Shown piece after piece: positions 1 through 7,459 of a DNA stretch of 10,957 bases. Location of the stretch: positions 1 through 10,957 of the forward strand of contig CAYYHA010000129.1 in NCBI GenBank assembly GCA_964471535.1. The letters run 5' to 3'. Made by a program: the position numbers and the translations under genes. The DNA comes from CAYYHA01 sp964471535. Lineage in GTDB: Bacteria > Myxococcota > Myxococcia > SLRQ01. Position 1 is the stretch's first letter. Every line of letters begins with the position of its first letter. The notes below the pieces were generated by a model. It did not search any database. It was not told the DNA's origin and saw only the letters and a list, made by a program, of their open reading frames with translations.

Positions 1-188
1 GCCCGTGAAGGGCGCGGCGGGAGCGCAGCCTGGGGCGGCGGAGCCGGGGGCGGCAGGCGCAGGTGGATGGGCGGCAGATGAGACGCGCGTGGTTCGGCCT
101 GGGGCCAGAGGAGGAACAGCAGCAGATGCACGAGCAGGGAGGCGGCCACCGCCAACCCGAGCGCGCCTTTGCTCCGTCGCCTGCGCAT
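1..188 (-). CDS. tonB: TonB energy transducer, N-terminal part (runs off window)
   Basis: The first 62 codons of a protein whose 3' end lies outside the window. It begins MRRRRSKGALGLAVAASLLV: a basic cytoplasmic start, then one hydrophobic helix (about residues 8-28), then a proline-rich stretch (about 39-61, PPIHLRLPPPAPPP). This is the layout of TonB, which couples the proton gradient through ExbB/ExbD to outer-membrane receptors. The helix contains SLLVH, matching the SxxxH signature of TonB transmembrane segments (Ser16/His20 in E. coli). The start is bounded by an in-frame TAG two codons upstream; no clear Shine-Dalgarno is seen. It lies 57 nt after the ATPase gene on the same strand, so it probably belongs to the B12 uptake operon and serves the BtuB-like receptor. 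The C-terminal domain that contacts the TonB box is not visible. Confidence 0.8.
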   Translation of the reverse strand, partial: MRRRRSKGALGLAVAASLLVHLLLFLLWPQAEPRASHLPPIHLRLPPPAPPPQAALPPRPSR

Positions 189-245
189 CGTCTAGAGAGT
201 GCGACCAAAGGAGGCCCCCGTCCAGCCGCCCTCCCCCCAGGCCGC

Positions 246-1100
246 TCACGCACCCTCACCCTCGCCCCCGGCCTGGCCGGGCGCGGCCTCGGCTCGCTCC
301 GCGTCGGCCGCGCGGTGGCCGGCCACCGGAACCAGGAAGCGCGCACCGGTGAGCTCGTTGACGCCGACCCAGACCTCGGTGCCATAGACCTCCTTCACGC
401 GCCCGTAGGTGAGGACCTCCTCCACCGAGCCCCAGGCCGCAACGCGCCCTCCGTGGAGGAGGAGCACGCGGTCGCAGTAGGCGGCGGCCAGGTTGAGGTC
501 GTGAAAGACGGTGACGACGCAAACACCGTCGGATCGGGTCATGCGCCAGAATAGGTCGCAGATGTGGATCTGGTGCCGTAGATCGAGGTGGGCGGTGGGC
601 TCGTCACAGAAGAGGAGCCTTGGCTCGCCGGCGAGGGCCCGTGCGACGAGGACCCGCTGCCACTCGCCGCCCGAGAGCCGATCCACGCGCCGCCGGGCGA
701 GGGCAGCCGTCCCGGTCGCCTCCATCGCAGCGCGGGCGCGCTCGATGTCGGCGGGACCTTCGAGGCCCAAAAGGCCGAGGTGGGGCGAGCGTCCCATCCG
801 CACCATTTCCTCCACGGTGTAGGGGAAGGGGGCGCCGGTGGCCTGGGGCACCAGCGCCACCGTGCGGGCGAGGGCGCGGCGCGGCCACTCGGCGATCGGC
901 CGGCCGAGGACCTCGATCCGACCGGCGTCCGGTGGGAGGAGGCCACAGCACAGGTGTACGAGCGTGGACTTGCCCACGCCGTTGGGGCCCAGGATGCCCA
1001 CGAACTCGCCCGCCCTCGCCTCGAAGGCGACGCCTTCGAGGAGCGGCGACGCCCCATAGGAGAAGCTAAGGTCCCGAACGTAGAGCACCGCCTCGCTCAT
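246..1100 (-). CDS. btuD: ABC transporter ATP-binding protein, B12/iron-siderophore (FecCD-associated) type
   Basis: A 284-aa cytoplasmic ATPase that would power corrinoid import through the BtuC-type permease. All nucleotide-binding motifs are visible: Walker A GPNGVGKST (38-46), Q-loop Gln86, signature LSGGEWQRV (142-150), Walker B LLFCDEPT (162-169) and the switch His200 (VFHDLN). The family is FepC/BtuD-like, usually about 250-260 aa; this one has a C-terminal Ala/Gly/Glu-rich tail of about 25 residues. The ATG is chosen because it overlaps the amidohydrolase stop codon as ATGA and has GAAGG 7 nt upstream. The reading frame stays open far upstream, but that part is low-complexity shadow of the neighbouring gene. 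Substrate is assigned from the riboswitch and the btuB/btuF/btuC neighbours; by sequence alone a siderophore or haem ATPase would look the same. Confidence 0.92.
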   Translation of the reverse strand: MSEAVLYVRDLSFSYGASPLLEGVAFEARAGEFVGILGPNGVGKSTLVHLCCGLLPPDAGRIEVLGRPIAEWPRRALARTVALVPQATGAPFPYTVEEMVRMGRSPHLGLLGLEGPADIERARAAMEATGTAALARRRVDRLSGGEWQRVLVARALAGEPRLLFCDEPTAHLDLRHQIHICDLFWRMTRSDGVCVVTVFHDLNLAAAYCDRVLLLHGGRVAAWGSVEEVLTYGRVKEVYGTEVWVGVNELTGARFLVPVAGHRAADAERAEAAPGQAGGEGEGA

Positions 1101-2233
1101 GGATCGGCCTTCGCGCCATCGCCGAAGAGGCGCACGGCGTTCTCCCAGTAGATCTTCCGCAGCACCGCCTCGGGCAGATCGAGTCCCGAGATGGTCCACT
1201 CCCCCTGGATGGGCGTGGGGTGGGCAAAGTGCGTGTCGGCGGTCTCGAAGAAACGCCAGTGGGCGGCGAAGAAGCGGTCTGCATCGGCCAGGGTGTGCGG
1301 CCGCTCCTCGGGGGCGCCCAGGATGATCGCATCGGGTAGCACCATGGTGTCGGTTCCGAAGAGGATGCGATCCGGGTGCTCGAGGAAGCTCCGCCGCACG
1401 ATGCGGCGGCGCTCTGGCCGGTCGTCGCGCCCCAGCTCGCCGAGGCGCGCGGCAGTGTCCACGTAGAGGTTCGGGAGGCGATCGAGTAGGGCCCCCACCC
1501 GCGCTGGATCCTCGGGGGCGTTGCCGAAGTGCGCCCCGATGAAGATGAGACTCGGGTGGCGCTCGACCCGGCGGACGTACTCCTCGAAGACGGTCTCCCA
1601 GTCGGGGTACTCGGGCCCATAGAAGGACCATTGGGGGTTCAAGGAGAGCTCCCGGTAGCGCTCGTTCTCCGGCGTGACCGGCTCGAAGAAGGCCACTGGA
1701 TCTCCGGCGTGGATCGTGCACACGAATCCCAGCTCCGCCATCGTCTCGAAGAGGGGATCGAGGCGCGGATCGTCGATGGGCACCCGGCGACCCTGGTGGT
1801 CCCGGACGACGAGGCCCAGCGCCTTGGAGATCTTCACCCCGCGGGCACCGGCTGCCTTTGCGGCGCGCAGCCGGCCCAGCTCGCGTTCGAGCCAGCCGGC
1901 CCCGCCCACACCGCGCCAGTCGATGGACGTGAAGGTGACGACGGGGGCGCCCGCCCGCCGGGCGGCCTCGATCTGCGCCCCTAGCGACACGCCGGCGGGC
2001 CCGCCCGAGAGGTTCACGAAGCGCTCGATGCCGTGGGCTGTGAGCAGCGCGGTGGCGCGCTCCATCGCTGCGGGGTGCACGTGGGTGTGCACGTCGAACT
2101 TCGGCAGCGAACGCGGCGCGGCAGGCTCCGCGGCGGTGCGGGGCGGAGGGCCGGAAGGAAACGCGACGAAGAGGAGCGCGGCGAGCGCCGTCAGAAGCGC
2201 GATCCCCAGGACGATGCCAGCAAGGCGCTTCAC
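1097..2233 (-). CDS. Membrane-anchored metal-dependent amidohydrolase (amidohydrolase-2 type) in the B12 operon
   Basis: A 378-aa TIM-barrel hydrolase with an N-terminal hydrophobic helix (about 4-25), followed by a Pro/Ala linker and the catalytic domain from about residue 44. This looks like a signal anchor, or an uncleaved or late-cleaved signal peptide, placing the enzyme in the periplasm. Metal-ligand motifs of the superfamily are all present: HTH at 49-51, Lys134 in RGVKISK, His175 in TIHAGDP, His235 in IGAHFGN and Asp295 in LFGTDT. The C-terminal YWENAVRLF (362-370) is typical of PF04909 relatives. The start is GTG, overlapping the btuC stop as GTGA; its own stop overlaps the btuD start as ATGA, so the gene is embedded in the transporter. 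The substrate is unknown. Hydrolysis of a corrinoid side-chain or loop bond is a hypothesis from context only; family members also act as decarboxylases, lactonases and hydratases. Confidence 0.88.
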   Translation of the reverse strand: MKRLAGIVLGIALLTALAALLFVAFPSGPPPRTAAEPAAPRSLPKFDVHTHVHPAAMERATALLTAHGIERFVNLSGGPAGVSLGAQIEAARRAGAPVVTFTSIDWRGVGGAGWLERELGRLRAAKAAGARGVKISKALGLVVRDHQGRRVPIDDPRLDPLFETMAELGFVCTIHAGDPVAFFEPVTPENERYRELSLNPQWSFYGPEYPDWETVFEEYVRRVERHPSLIFIGAHFGNAPEDPARVGALLDRLPNLYVDTAARLGELGRDDRPERRRIVRRSFLEHPDRILFGTDTMVLPDAIILGAPEERPHTLADADRFFAAHWRFFETADTHFAHPTPIQGEWTISGLDLPEAVLRKIYWENAVRLFGDGAKADP

Positions 2234-3279
2234 GGGCGGCCCCCCCGGCGCAGGAGGACGAGAAAGAAGGGGGCGCCGACCAGCGCGGTGATGGCTCCGA
2301 CCGGTGGCTCGGTGCCCGCGACGAGGAAGGTGAGGCGGGCCAGGAGATCACAGCCGACCAGGAAGGCGGCGCCGCCCAGGGCCGAGGCGGGCAGCAGCAG
2401 CCGGTGGTCGGGGCCGAGGGCGAGGCGCAGCAGGTGGGGCACGATGAGGCCCACGAACCCCACCAGGCCGGCGAGGCTCACCGCAACCCCCACGACCAGC
2501 GCCGACGCGACGACGAGGAGCAGGCGAAGCCGGCCGGTCTCGATGCCGAGGGCGCGGGCATCGATCTCTCCGAGCGAGAGGACGTTGAGGCGGGCGCTCG
2601 CGGCGAAGAGCACCCCCGATCCGAGGGCGACCAAGGCCGCCGAGACGGCGAGCTCGGGCCAACCGGGGTGACCGAGCACCCCCATCAGCCAGTAGAGGAG
2701 CTGCTGCGCCTGAAACTCGGTGACCACCGTGCGGAGAAAGAGGATCACCGAGCCGGCGAAGGCGTTGAGGACCACCCCGGCGAGCAGCAGGCTGTGGGGA
2801 TGGGCGGCGCCGGCGCTTCGGGCCACCGCCCAGGTCACGAAGACTGCGAGGAGGGCGCCGGCGGCGGCCGCGACCGAGACGGGGAGCGCGGCCACGGCGC
2901 CGAGCACACCAGTGCCCCCGTCCGTCACGCTCGTGAGCGCTGCCAGGTGGGCCGCGGTGAGGACCAGAGTGCTCCCCAGCGCCGCGCCCCCGCTCACGCC
3001 CAGGATGTAGGGGTCGGCGAGGGGGTTTCGGAGCACGCCCTGCAGGGTCGCGCCGCTCACCCCTAGGGCTGCGCCCACGAGGACGCCGAGGAGGACCCGC
3101 GGCAGCCGCACCTCGAACAGGAGGACCCGGCCAGGCGAGCCTGCCTCGAGGACCCCAGGTCCCAGCGGCTCCACCCCGAGCCAGGTTGCGGCGGCGACGA
3201 CCCCCAGAAGACCCAGCGTGAAAAGACCCAGGATGGCGGCCCACCGTCCGGTGGGGCGCGCGGGGTGGGGGGCGCTCAC
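2230..3279 (-). CDS. btuC: Vitamin B12 ABC transporter permease, FecCD/BtuC family
   Basis: A 349-aa polytopic inner-membrane protein, the usual length for this family, with about ten hydrophobic segments. Hallmarks are RLPRVLLGVLVGAALGVSGA (58-77) followed by TLQGVLRNPLADPYILGVSG (78-97), a cytoplasmic coupling loop around EIDARALGIETGR (238-250), and GLVGFVGLIVPHLLRL (271-286). It would form a homodimer that receives corrinoid from BtuF and is driven by BtuD. The GTG start (GTG AGC GCC) overlaps the btuF stop as GTGA. The open frame extends to about 4215 but upstream of this GTG it is Arg/Pro/Gly-rich shadow of btuF. Weak GGAGG lies about 13 nt upstream, so translational coupling is likely. 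Cobalamin specificity rests on the upstream riboswitch and gene neighbours; sequence alone does not exclude siderophore transport. Confidence 0.93.
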   Translation of the reverse strand: MSAPHPARPTGRWAAILGLFTLGLLGVVAAATWLGVEPLGPGVLEAGSPGRVLLFEVRLPRVLLGVLVGAALGVSGATLQGVLRNPLADPYILGVSGGAALGSTLVLTAAHLAALTSVTDGGTGVLGAVAALPVSVAAAAGALLAVFVTWAVARSAGAAHPHSLLLAGVVLNAFAGSVILFLRTVVTEFQAQQLLYWLMGVLGHPGWPELAVSAALVALGSGVLFAASARLNVLSLGEIDARALGIETGRLRLLLVVASALVVGVAVSLAGLVGFVGLIVPHLLRLALGPDHRLLLPASALGGAAFLVGCDLLARLTFLVAGTEPPVGAITALVGAPFFLVLLRRGGRP

Positions 3280-4169
3280 GGGGCCCCGCCCGCCTCCGCT
3301 GCCCGCCGCCCGGCCGGGGCGTGATCGCGCAGGGTTTCGCACAGCATCCGCGCGCCGCGCACGAGGCCCGGGCCGGGCCGGGCCAGATCCGTCGCGTCGA
3401 GCGGGACGGTGCGGCTCCGGAGCCGTTCGATGCGCCCAAGCGGGCCGAGGTCTTGGGTGCCGGTCATGGAGAGCACCACGATGAGGTCCGGGGGGTCGGC
3501 GATCAGGCGCTCGAGGGGCCAGGTGGGGTAGGCGCCGGTGCCGCTCGCAGCGGCGTTCTTCGCGCCGCACAGCGAGAGGAGCTCTGCTCCAAAGCTGCCA
3601 GGCCCGGCGACGACCAGGGGCGTGACGCCGTAGACGAGGAGGGCGCGCACGGTGCCGGCCGTGGGGCCGAGGCGCTGCGCCGCGCGCAGGCCAGCGTCGA
3701 AGCGCGCGAGGAGCCCCCGGCCCGCCGCCTCCATCCCCAGGGCGCCGGCCACCGCGACGATCATCTCCCGGACCTCGGCCAAGGTCCGGGCGCGCACCAC
3801 CAGCACCGGGACCCCGAGGCGGGCGAGGTCCCGCACCACCGCCTCGTTGCCCGGCGACTTCTCGGCCAGGACCAGGTCGGGATGCAGTGCGAGGATGGCT
3901 TCGAGGTTGGGATCGAGGTAGCCGCCCACCCGCGGCAGGGCGCGCACCGCCTCGAAGTCGTCGAAGCGGCTCACGCCGACCAGGCGGTCGCCTGCGCCCA
4001 GCGCGAGCACCGTCTCGGTAAGGCTGGGCGCCAGGGTGACGATGCGCTGCGGCGGCCCGTCGAGGGGCGGGCCGAGGTGCCGTGCCCCCTCGAACTTGGG
4101 CTCCGCCCCCGCCCCGAGGGCGAGGAGCGGCAGCAGGAGGACGAGGGGGCGAAGGCGGGCTTCGGTCAT
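3276..4169 (-). CDS. btuF: Periplasmic corrinoid-binding protein, BtuF-like
   Basis: A 297-aa exported binding protein of the TroA/BtuF fold. Residues 1-22 form a signal peptide (LVLLLPLLALGAGA then EP); no lipobox is present, so it is probably soluble. Typical motifs are RIVTLAPSLTETVLALGAGD (42-61), VGVSRFDD (64-71), GGYLDPNLEAILALHPDLVL (82-101) and the late LARPGPGLVRGARM (262-275). Glu52 and Glu220, each early in one lobe, are candidates for the acidic residues that dock on BtuC arginines. It would carry corrinoid from the outer-membrane receptor to BtuC/BtuD. The ATG overlaps the stop of the propeller lipoprotein as ATGA, and the sequence before it has no Shine-Dalgarno (it reads CTCCTCCC), suggesting translation by coupling. 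A siderophore or haem-binding relative is possible, but the riboswitch favours B12. Confidence 0.92.
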   Translation of the reverse strand: MTEARLRPLVLLLPLLALGAGAEPKFEGARHLGPPLDGPPQRIVTLAPSLTETVLALGAGDRLVGVSRFDDFEAVRALPRVGGYLDPNLEAILALHPDLVLAEKSPGNEAVVRDLARLGVPVLVVRARTLAEVREMIVAVAGALGMEAAGRGLLARFDAGLRAAQRLGPTAGTVRALLVYGVTPLVVAGPGSFGAELLSLCGAKNAAASGTGAYPTWPLERLIADPPDLIVVLSMTGTQDLGPLGRIERLRSRTVPLDATDLARPGPGLVRGARMLCETLRDHAPAGRRAAEAGGAP

Positions 4170-5332
4170 GGGAGGAGATCGAGCACCGCGATGAGGCCGT
4201 GGCCCGCCGGTGCATAGGTGGTCTCGTCGAGGTTCGTCAGTGCCACGTAGACCGTCGTACCAGAAAGTGCGATCCCCTGCGGCCGCGCCCGCGCTCCGTC
4301 CTCCATGCCGGCGAAAGGCATGAGGTCGGCGCCCGACGGCAGTGCGAGGCGGCTTGCCACCGTGCCCGCCTCGAGGTCCACCAGCGCCACCTCGTTGGAG
4401 AGCTGCAGGGCCACCACGACGTGGCCATCGTCGACCCAGGCGACGCCCCAGGGGTTGCTCCCGTCGCCGGTGTTCACCTCGGCAACGGTGGTCCCCGTGG
4501 AAAGGTCCACCACCTGCACCGTGTTCACGCCGGAGTTGGTGATCGCGGCCCGGTCCTCGCGGATGGCCAGGCCCGTGGGCACGTCGCCGGTCGTGAACAC
4601 GCCGGTCTCGACCGAGAGGCCCGTGGCATCCGCCTGCACCAGCGCGCCGGTGGAGGCGAGGTTGTCGAGCACCACCGCCTGGCTCTGGCTCCACGCAGCC
4701 ACCGCCTGTGCGCCGCCTCCGGTGGTGACGGTTCCGGAGACGGTTGCGTTGCGGACCGTTCCGTCGTCCGCGCCGGGCGTGACGGTGAAGCGCTTGACCT
4801 CGCTGGTGGCGAAGCAGGTGGCGAGCAGCCCACCCTCGATCCGGGTGAGCCCACCGATGAACTGGTAGACGTTGTTGGCCACGTCGGAGGGGCAGAGCAC
4901 CACCGGATCGTCGCTGCCGTGCACGACGCTACCGTCGGTCTTGGCCACGAGCACCTGTCCGTTCAGGAGATCGCCGGCGTAGAGGCGGTCGCCGTCACGC
5001 AGGATCGAGCCGGGGGCGCTGCCCACGTCGATGAGCTGCACCGCATCGGTGGAGAGATCGACGCGGGCGATCTTGCCGCTGCCGCTGAAGTCGCCCGTGC
5101 AGGTCACCCACAGGGCGTCCCCGTCCACCTCGAGGCTTCCCGAGTTGGTGCACTCGGCGCCGAGGTCGATGAGGCGGTTCAGCGAGAGGGTGGAGGGGCC
5201 CGTTCCACCGTCCTGACCGTTCCCGCGGTCCCCTCCGCTGCCTCCGTCGGGGCCTTCTGGGCCGGGGGATCCGCAGGCGGCGAGGGCGAGGGCGAGGAGT
5301 GCGAAGGGTCCGTACGTCCAGATCTGTCGCAT
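4166..5332 (-). CDS. Beta-propeller (YncE-like) lipoprotein, possible BtuG-like B12 capture protein
   Basis: A 388-aa lipoprotein. The signal peptide ends in a lipobox LAAC with Cys20 as the lipidated residue. A Gly/Asp-rich linker (21-46) follows, then a domain of repeated blade-like units such as GSLEVDGDALWVTC, GSILRDGDRLYAGD, GLAIREDRAAITNSG, NTVQVVDLSTGTTVAEV and PQGIALSGTTVYVALTN. This pattern is that of YncE/NHL-type seven-bladed propellers. Four cysteines in the mature domain (61, 78, 147, 173) could form two disulfides. The start has GGAG 7 nt upstream and lies only 2 nt after the btuB stop; the 3' end overlaps btuF as ATGA. In Bacteroides the surface propeller lipoprotein BtuG binds B12 and caps BtuB; this position and architecture match, but homology to BtuG is inferred, not shown. 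It could instead be a generic surface propeller. Confidence 0.85.
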   Translation of the reverse strand: MRQIWTYGPFALLALALAACGSPGPEGPDGGSGGDRGNGQDGGTGPSTLSLNRLIDLGAECTNSGSLEVDGDALWVTCTGDFSGSGKIARVDLSTDAVQLIDVGSAPGSILRDGDRLYAGDLLNGQVLVAKTDGSVVHGSDDPVVLCPSDVANNVYQFIGGLTRIEGGLLATCFATSEVKRFTVTPGADDGTVRNATVSGTVTTGGGAQAVAAWSQSQAVVLDNLASTGALVQADATGLSVETGVFTTGDVPTGLAIREDRAAITNSGVNTVQVVDLSTGTTVAEVNTGDGSNPWGVAWVDDGHVVVALQLSNEVALVDLEAGTVASRLALPSGADLMPFAGMEDGARARPQGIALSGTTVYVALTNLDETTYAPAGHGLIAVLDLLP

Positions 5333-5334
5333 GT

Positions 5335-7422
5335 TCAATCTCCGAGTGGGGGGGTGAAACGAAGGCTCGCCAGAAACGAGCGACCAGGAAGGGGAAAGCC
5401 GAAGACGTCCTGCCGCCGCTGGTCGTCGAGGAGGTTCTCGACCACCGCTGAGAACTCGAAGCGCTCGGTGAGGCGAAGGCGAAGGCCTGTGGCCAGGGTG
5501 ATCCAGCCGGGCACGAAGAGGGTCTCGGTGCGGTTTCGGGCGTAGGTCGACTGCCCCTCGGCCTCGGTGAAGATCTCGAGACGCCAGACCGAGAGGACGC
5601 ATCCGCCGCTGCCCCGGTGCGGCGGCCGGTAGGGGAGCGCACGGCCTGCCTCCCAGGGACTGCCGCTCAGGGCGCGCGCCTCGGTGAAGGCATAGGCGAG
5701 CCAGGCGCGCAGGGGGCCCCACGAGAGGGACGCCTCCACCTCGGCGCCCAGGATGCGGGCGCTGCGGGTGTTGAACGGCTTGAGGCGGAAGGGCGGGAAG
5801 AGTTCGTAGGTGATGAGGTCTTCGTAGAGGGAGGCGAAGAGCGCGCCGCGAAGGCTCAGGCCCACGCCGCCCCCTGGCAGGCCGCGCCACTCGGCACCCA
5901 GGTCGACGGTCCACGCGCGCTCGGGGCGAAGCTCTGGGTTGGGCCGCAGGAAGGCGCTCTCACCGTAGCGCTCGAAGAGGGTGGGCATGCGCACGCCCTG
6001 CCCCAGGTTGGCGAAGAGCGCGAAGCCTGCCTCGCCGGGGGCACGGGGAGGATCGTACCGGGCGCCGAGGCGGGGCGAGAGCCACAGAGGGCCGTCGCTC
6101 CACGCCTCGATGCGCAGGGCGCCGAGGAGGGTCCACGCCGGCCCCAGGGCGTAGGTCTCGGCGCCGTAGAGTGCCGCCGCTGCGCGCGCCGGCACGCGGG
6201 TCCACCGCCGGGCCTGCGAAATCTCCAGGCTCTCCGTCTCGCCACGCAGGCCGAGGCGCAGGTGGTGCGGACCGCGGGCCACGTGCTGTACGAGCTGGGC
6301 GCCGACGGTGCTGCGGCCGTAGGCCGCGGCGCTCCCTGCGCCCGGCGCCGGGTCCTCGCCGGGGTCGTAGGCCTGTGCGTCGTAGGAGAGCCACGTGGTG
6401 AGGGCGAGGGGCCCGGCGGAGGAGCGCCCCGCGGTCTCGAGCCCGGCGGCGAGGCGCGTTGCCTCGCTCGTCGCCCCCGCGGTGGGGTAGCCGACGAGGC
6501 CGGGCGCGCCGCGCTCCCCCCGGTGGCCGAGGACGGTGATTCGGGTGCGCCCCTCGTCGCCTGAGCGCACGGCGTCGACGAGCACCGTCGCCGCGGCGCT
6601 GGCGTTGTTCCGTCGCTGCTCGACCACCCACGGGTCGTCGGGGAGGTTGGGCGTGAGGTCCCGCGCGTAGAGAAAGTCACCGTCGGAGCGGCGGAGATCG
6701 ACCCCGCCCGCCACCTGCCAGGACCCGGCGGTGCCTTGCGCGGTGAGCGCACCGGCGACGGTGCCGAAGCTGCCCCCCTCGAGGGTGAGGGAGAGGCACG
6801 GGCCCGAAGCGCCGGAGCCCACAGCCCCGATGGGCTCCAGGTAGACGACGCCGCCCAGCGCGCCGGCGCCGCGGAGCGCCCCCTCCGCCCCGCGACTGGC
6901 GATCACAGCTGAGAGGAGCGTCGGGGGCAGCGCCGAGAGATCGACGAAGCCACCCCCCGGCGGGGTCAGCGGAATGCTGCCCAGGAGGATCTGGACCTGG
7001 TCGCTCGCGGAGCCACGGATGGCGACGCTGACCATCGATCCCGGCCCGCCGTAGCGGTGGAGCGCCACCGAGGGCAGGGGCAGGAGGGCGCTCGAGAGAT
7101 CGGCGCTGGGCCGGGGCCGCTCGGCGAGGTCGACGCGGCTCGCGGCGGCCGTGGGACTGTCGGGGCTGCCCTCGCTGCGGCGTTCGGCCACGACGACCAC
7201 GGTCTCGCCGGTGAAGACGGGACGCTCGGCGGGCGATGGGCCTCCGGTCCCACCGGGGGCCTCGCCCGCTCCACGGGTCGCCTCGGGGGGAGGGGCACCG
7301 GCGGAATCGGGCGCCTGCGTCCCGGCGTGCGCGGCGCTCGCGCACAGGCACGTGACGACGGCGAGCGCAATGCCGCGCCGGGCACAGCGCCGGCGCGGCG
7401 CGCGAAGGGGAGAGTTGGACAT
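5335..7422 (-). CDS. btuB: TonB-dependent outer-membrane cobalamin receptor, BtuB-like
   Basis: A 695-aa outer-membrane receptor. Residues 1-33 are a signal peptide ending ASAAHA. A Pro/Gly-rich spacer leads to a TonB box, ETVVVVAE (73-80). The plug domain follows, with VSVAIRGSASDQVQILLGSI (131-150), the conserved ASRGAEGALRGAGALGGVVY (175-194) plug end, and then a 22-strand-type barrel of about 490 residues. Late motifs include MPTLFERYGE, FLRPNPELRPERAWTVDLGA and the final FSAVVENLLDD ... PLPGRSFLASLRF, with six further residues after the aromatic end. It would import corrinoid across the outer membrane using TonB energy. The ATG at 7422 has AAGAGAG 6 nt upstream and begins a good signal peptide; the frame is open further upstream into the riboswitch, which is not coding. 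Directly downstream of the cobalamin riboswitch, which supports the substrate. Confidence 0.93.
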   Translation of the reverse strand: MSNSPLRAPRRRCARRGIALAVVTCLCASAAHAGTQAPDSAGAPPPEATRGAGEAPGGTGGPSPAERPVFTGETVVVVAERRSEGSPDSPTAAASRVDLAERPRPSADLSSALLPLPSVALHRYGGPGSMVSVAIRGSASDQVQILLGSIPLTPPGGGFVDLSALPPTLLSAVIASRGAEGALRGAGALGGVVYLEPIGAVGSGASGPCLSLTLEGGSFGTVAGALTAQGTAGSWQVAGGVDLRRSDGDFLYARDLTPNLPDDPWVVEQRRNNASAAATVLVDAVRSGDEGRTRITVLGHRGERGAPGLVGYPTAGATSEATRLAAGLETAGRSSAGPLALTTWLSYDAQAYDPGEDPAPGAGSAAAYGRSTVGAQLVQHVARGPHHLRLGLRGETESLEISQARRWTRVPARAAAALYGAETYALGPAWTLLGALRIEAWSDGPLWLSPRLGARYDPPRAPGEAGFALFANLGQGVRMPTLFERYGESAFLRPNPELRPERAWTVDLGAEWRGLPGGGVGLSLRGALFASLYEDLITYELFPPFRLKPFNTRSARILGAEVEASLSWGPLRAWLAYAFTEARALSGSPWEAGRALPYRPPHRGSGGCVLSVWRLEIFTEAEGQSTYARNRTETLFVPGWITLATGLRLRLTERFEFSAVVENLLDDQRRQDVFGFPLPGRSFLASLRFTPPLGD

Positions 7423-7430
7423 GGACCGCT

Positions 7431-7447
7431 CTCTTTCGACCGAAGAG
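7431..7447 (-). promoter_or_regulatory. Hairpin that can cover the btuB Shine-Dalgarno
   Basis: The mRNA reads CTCTT-CGGTCGA-AAGAG: a perfect 5-bp stem with a 7-nt loop. Its 3' arm is part of AAGAGAG, the only Shine-Dalgarno-like sequence before the btuB ATG. It lies between the riboswitch B12 box and the start codon, where an expression platform is expected. No U-tract is present, so control of translation initiation is more likely than intrinsic termination. Function is inferred; the stem is short. Confidence 0.4.
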
Positions 7448-7459
7448 GAGAGGACCACG

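Noticed and set aside
1101..2351. An N-terminal extension of the ATPase reading frame, giving a single 701-aa protein
   Set aside because: The added part is Arg/Pro/Gly/Ala-rich and antiparallel-frame shadow of the amidohydrolase, whose metal motifs are intact in its own frame. The ATGA overlap and GAAGG ribosome site mark the ATPase start at 1100.
4082..5545. A 487-codon open frame on the plus strand
   Set aside because: It lies opposite the lipoprotein and btuB ends, has no recognisable domain, and is of the kind common opposite GC-rich genes.
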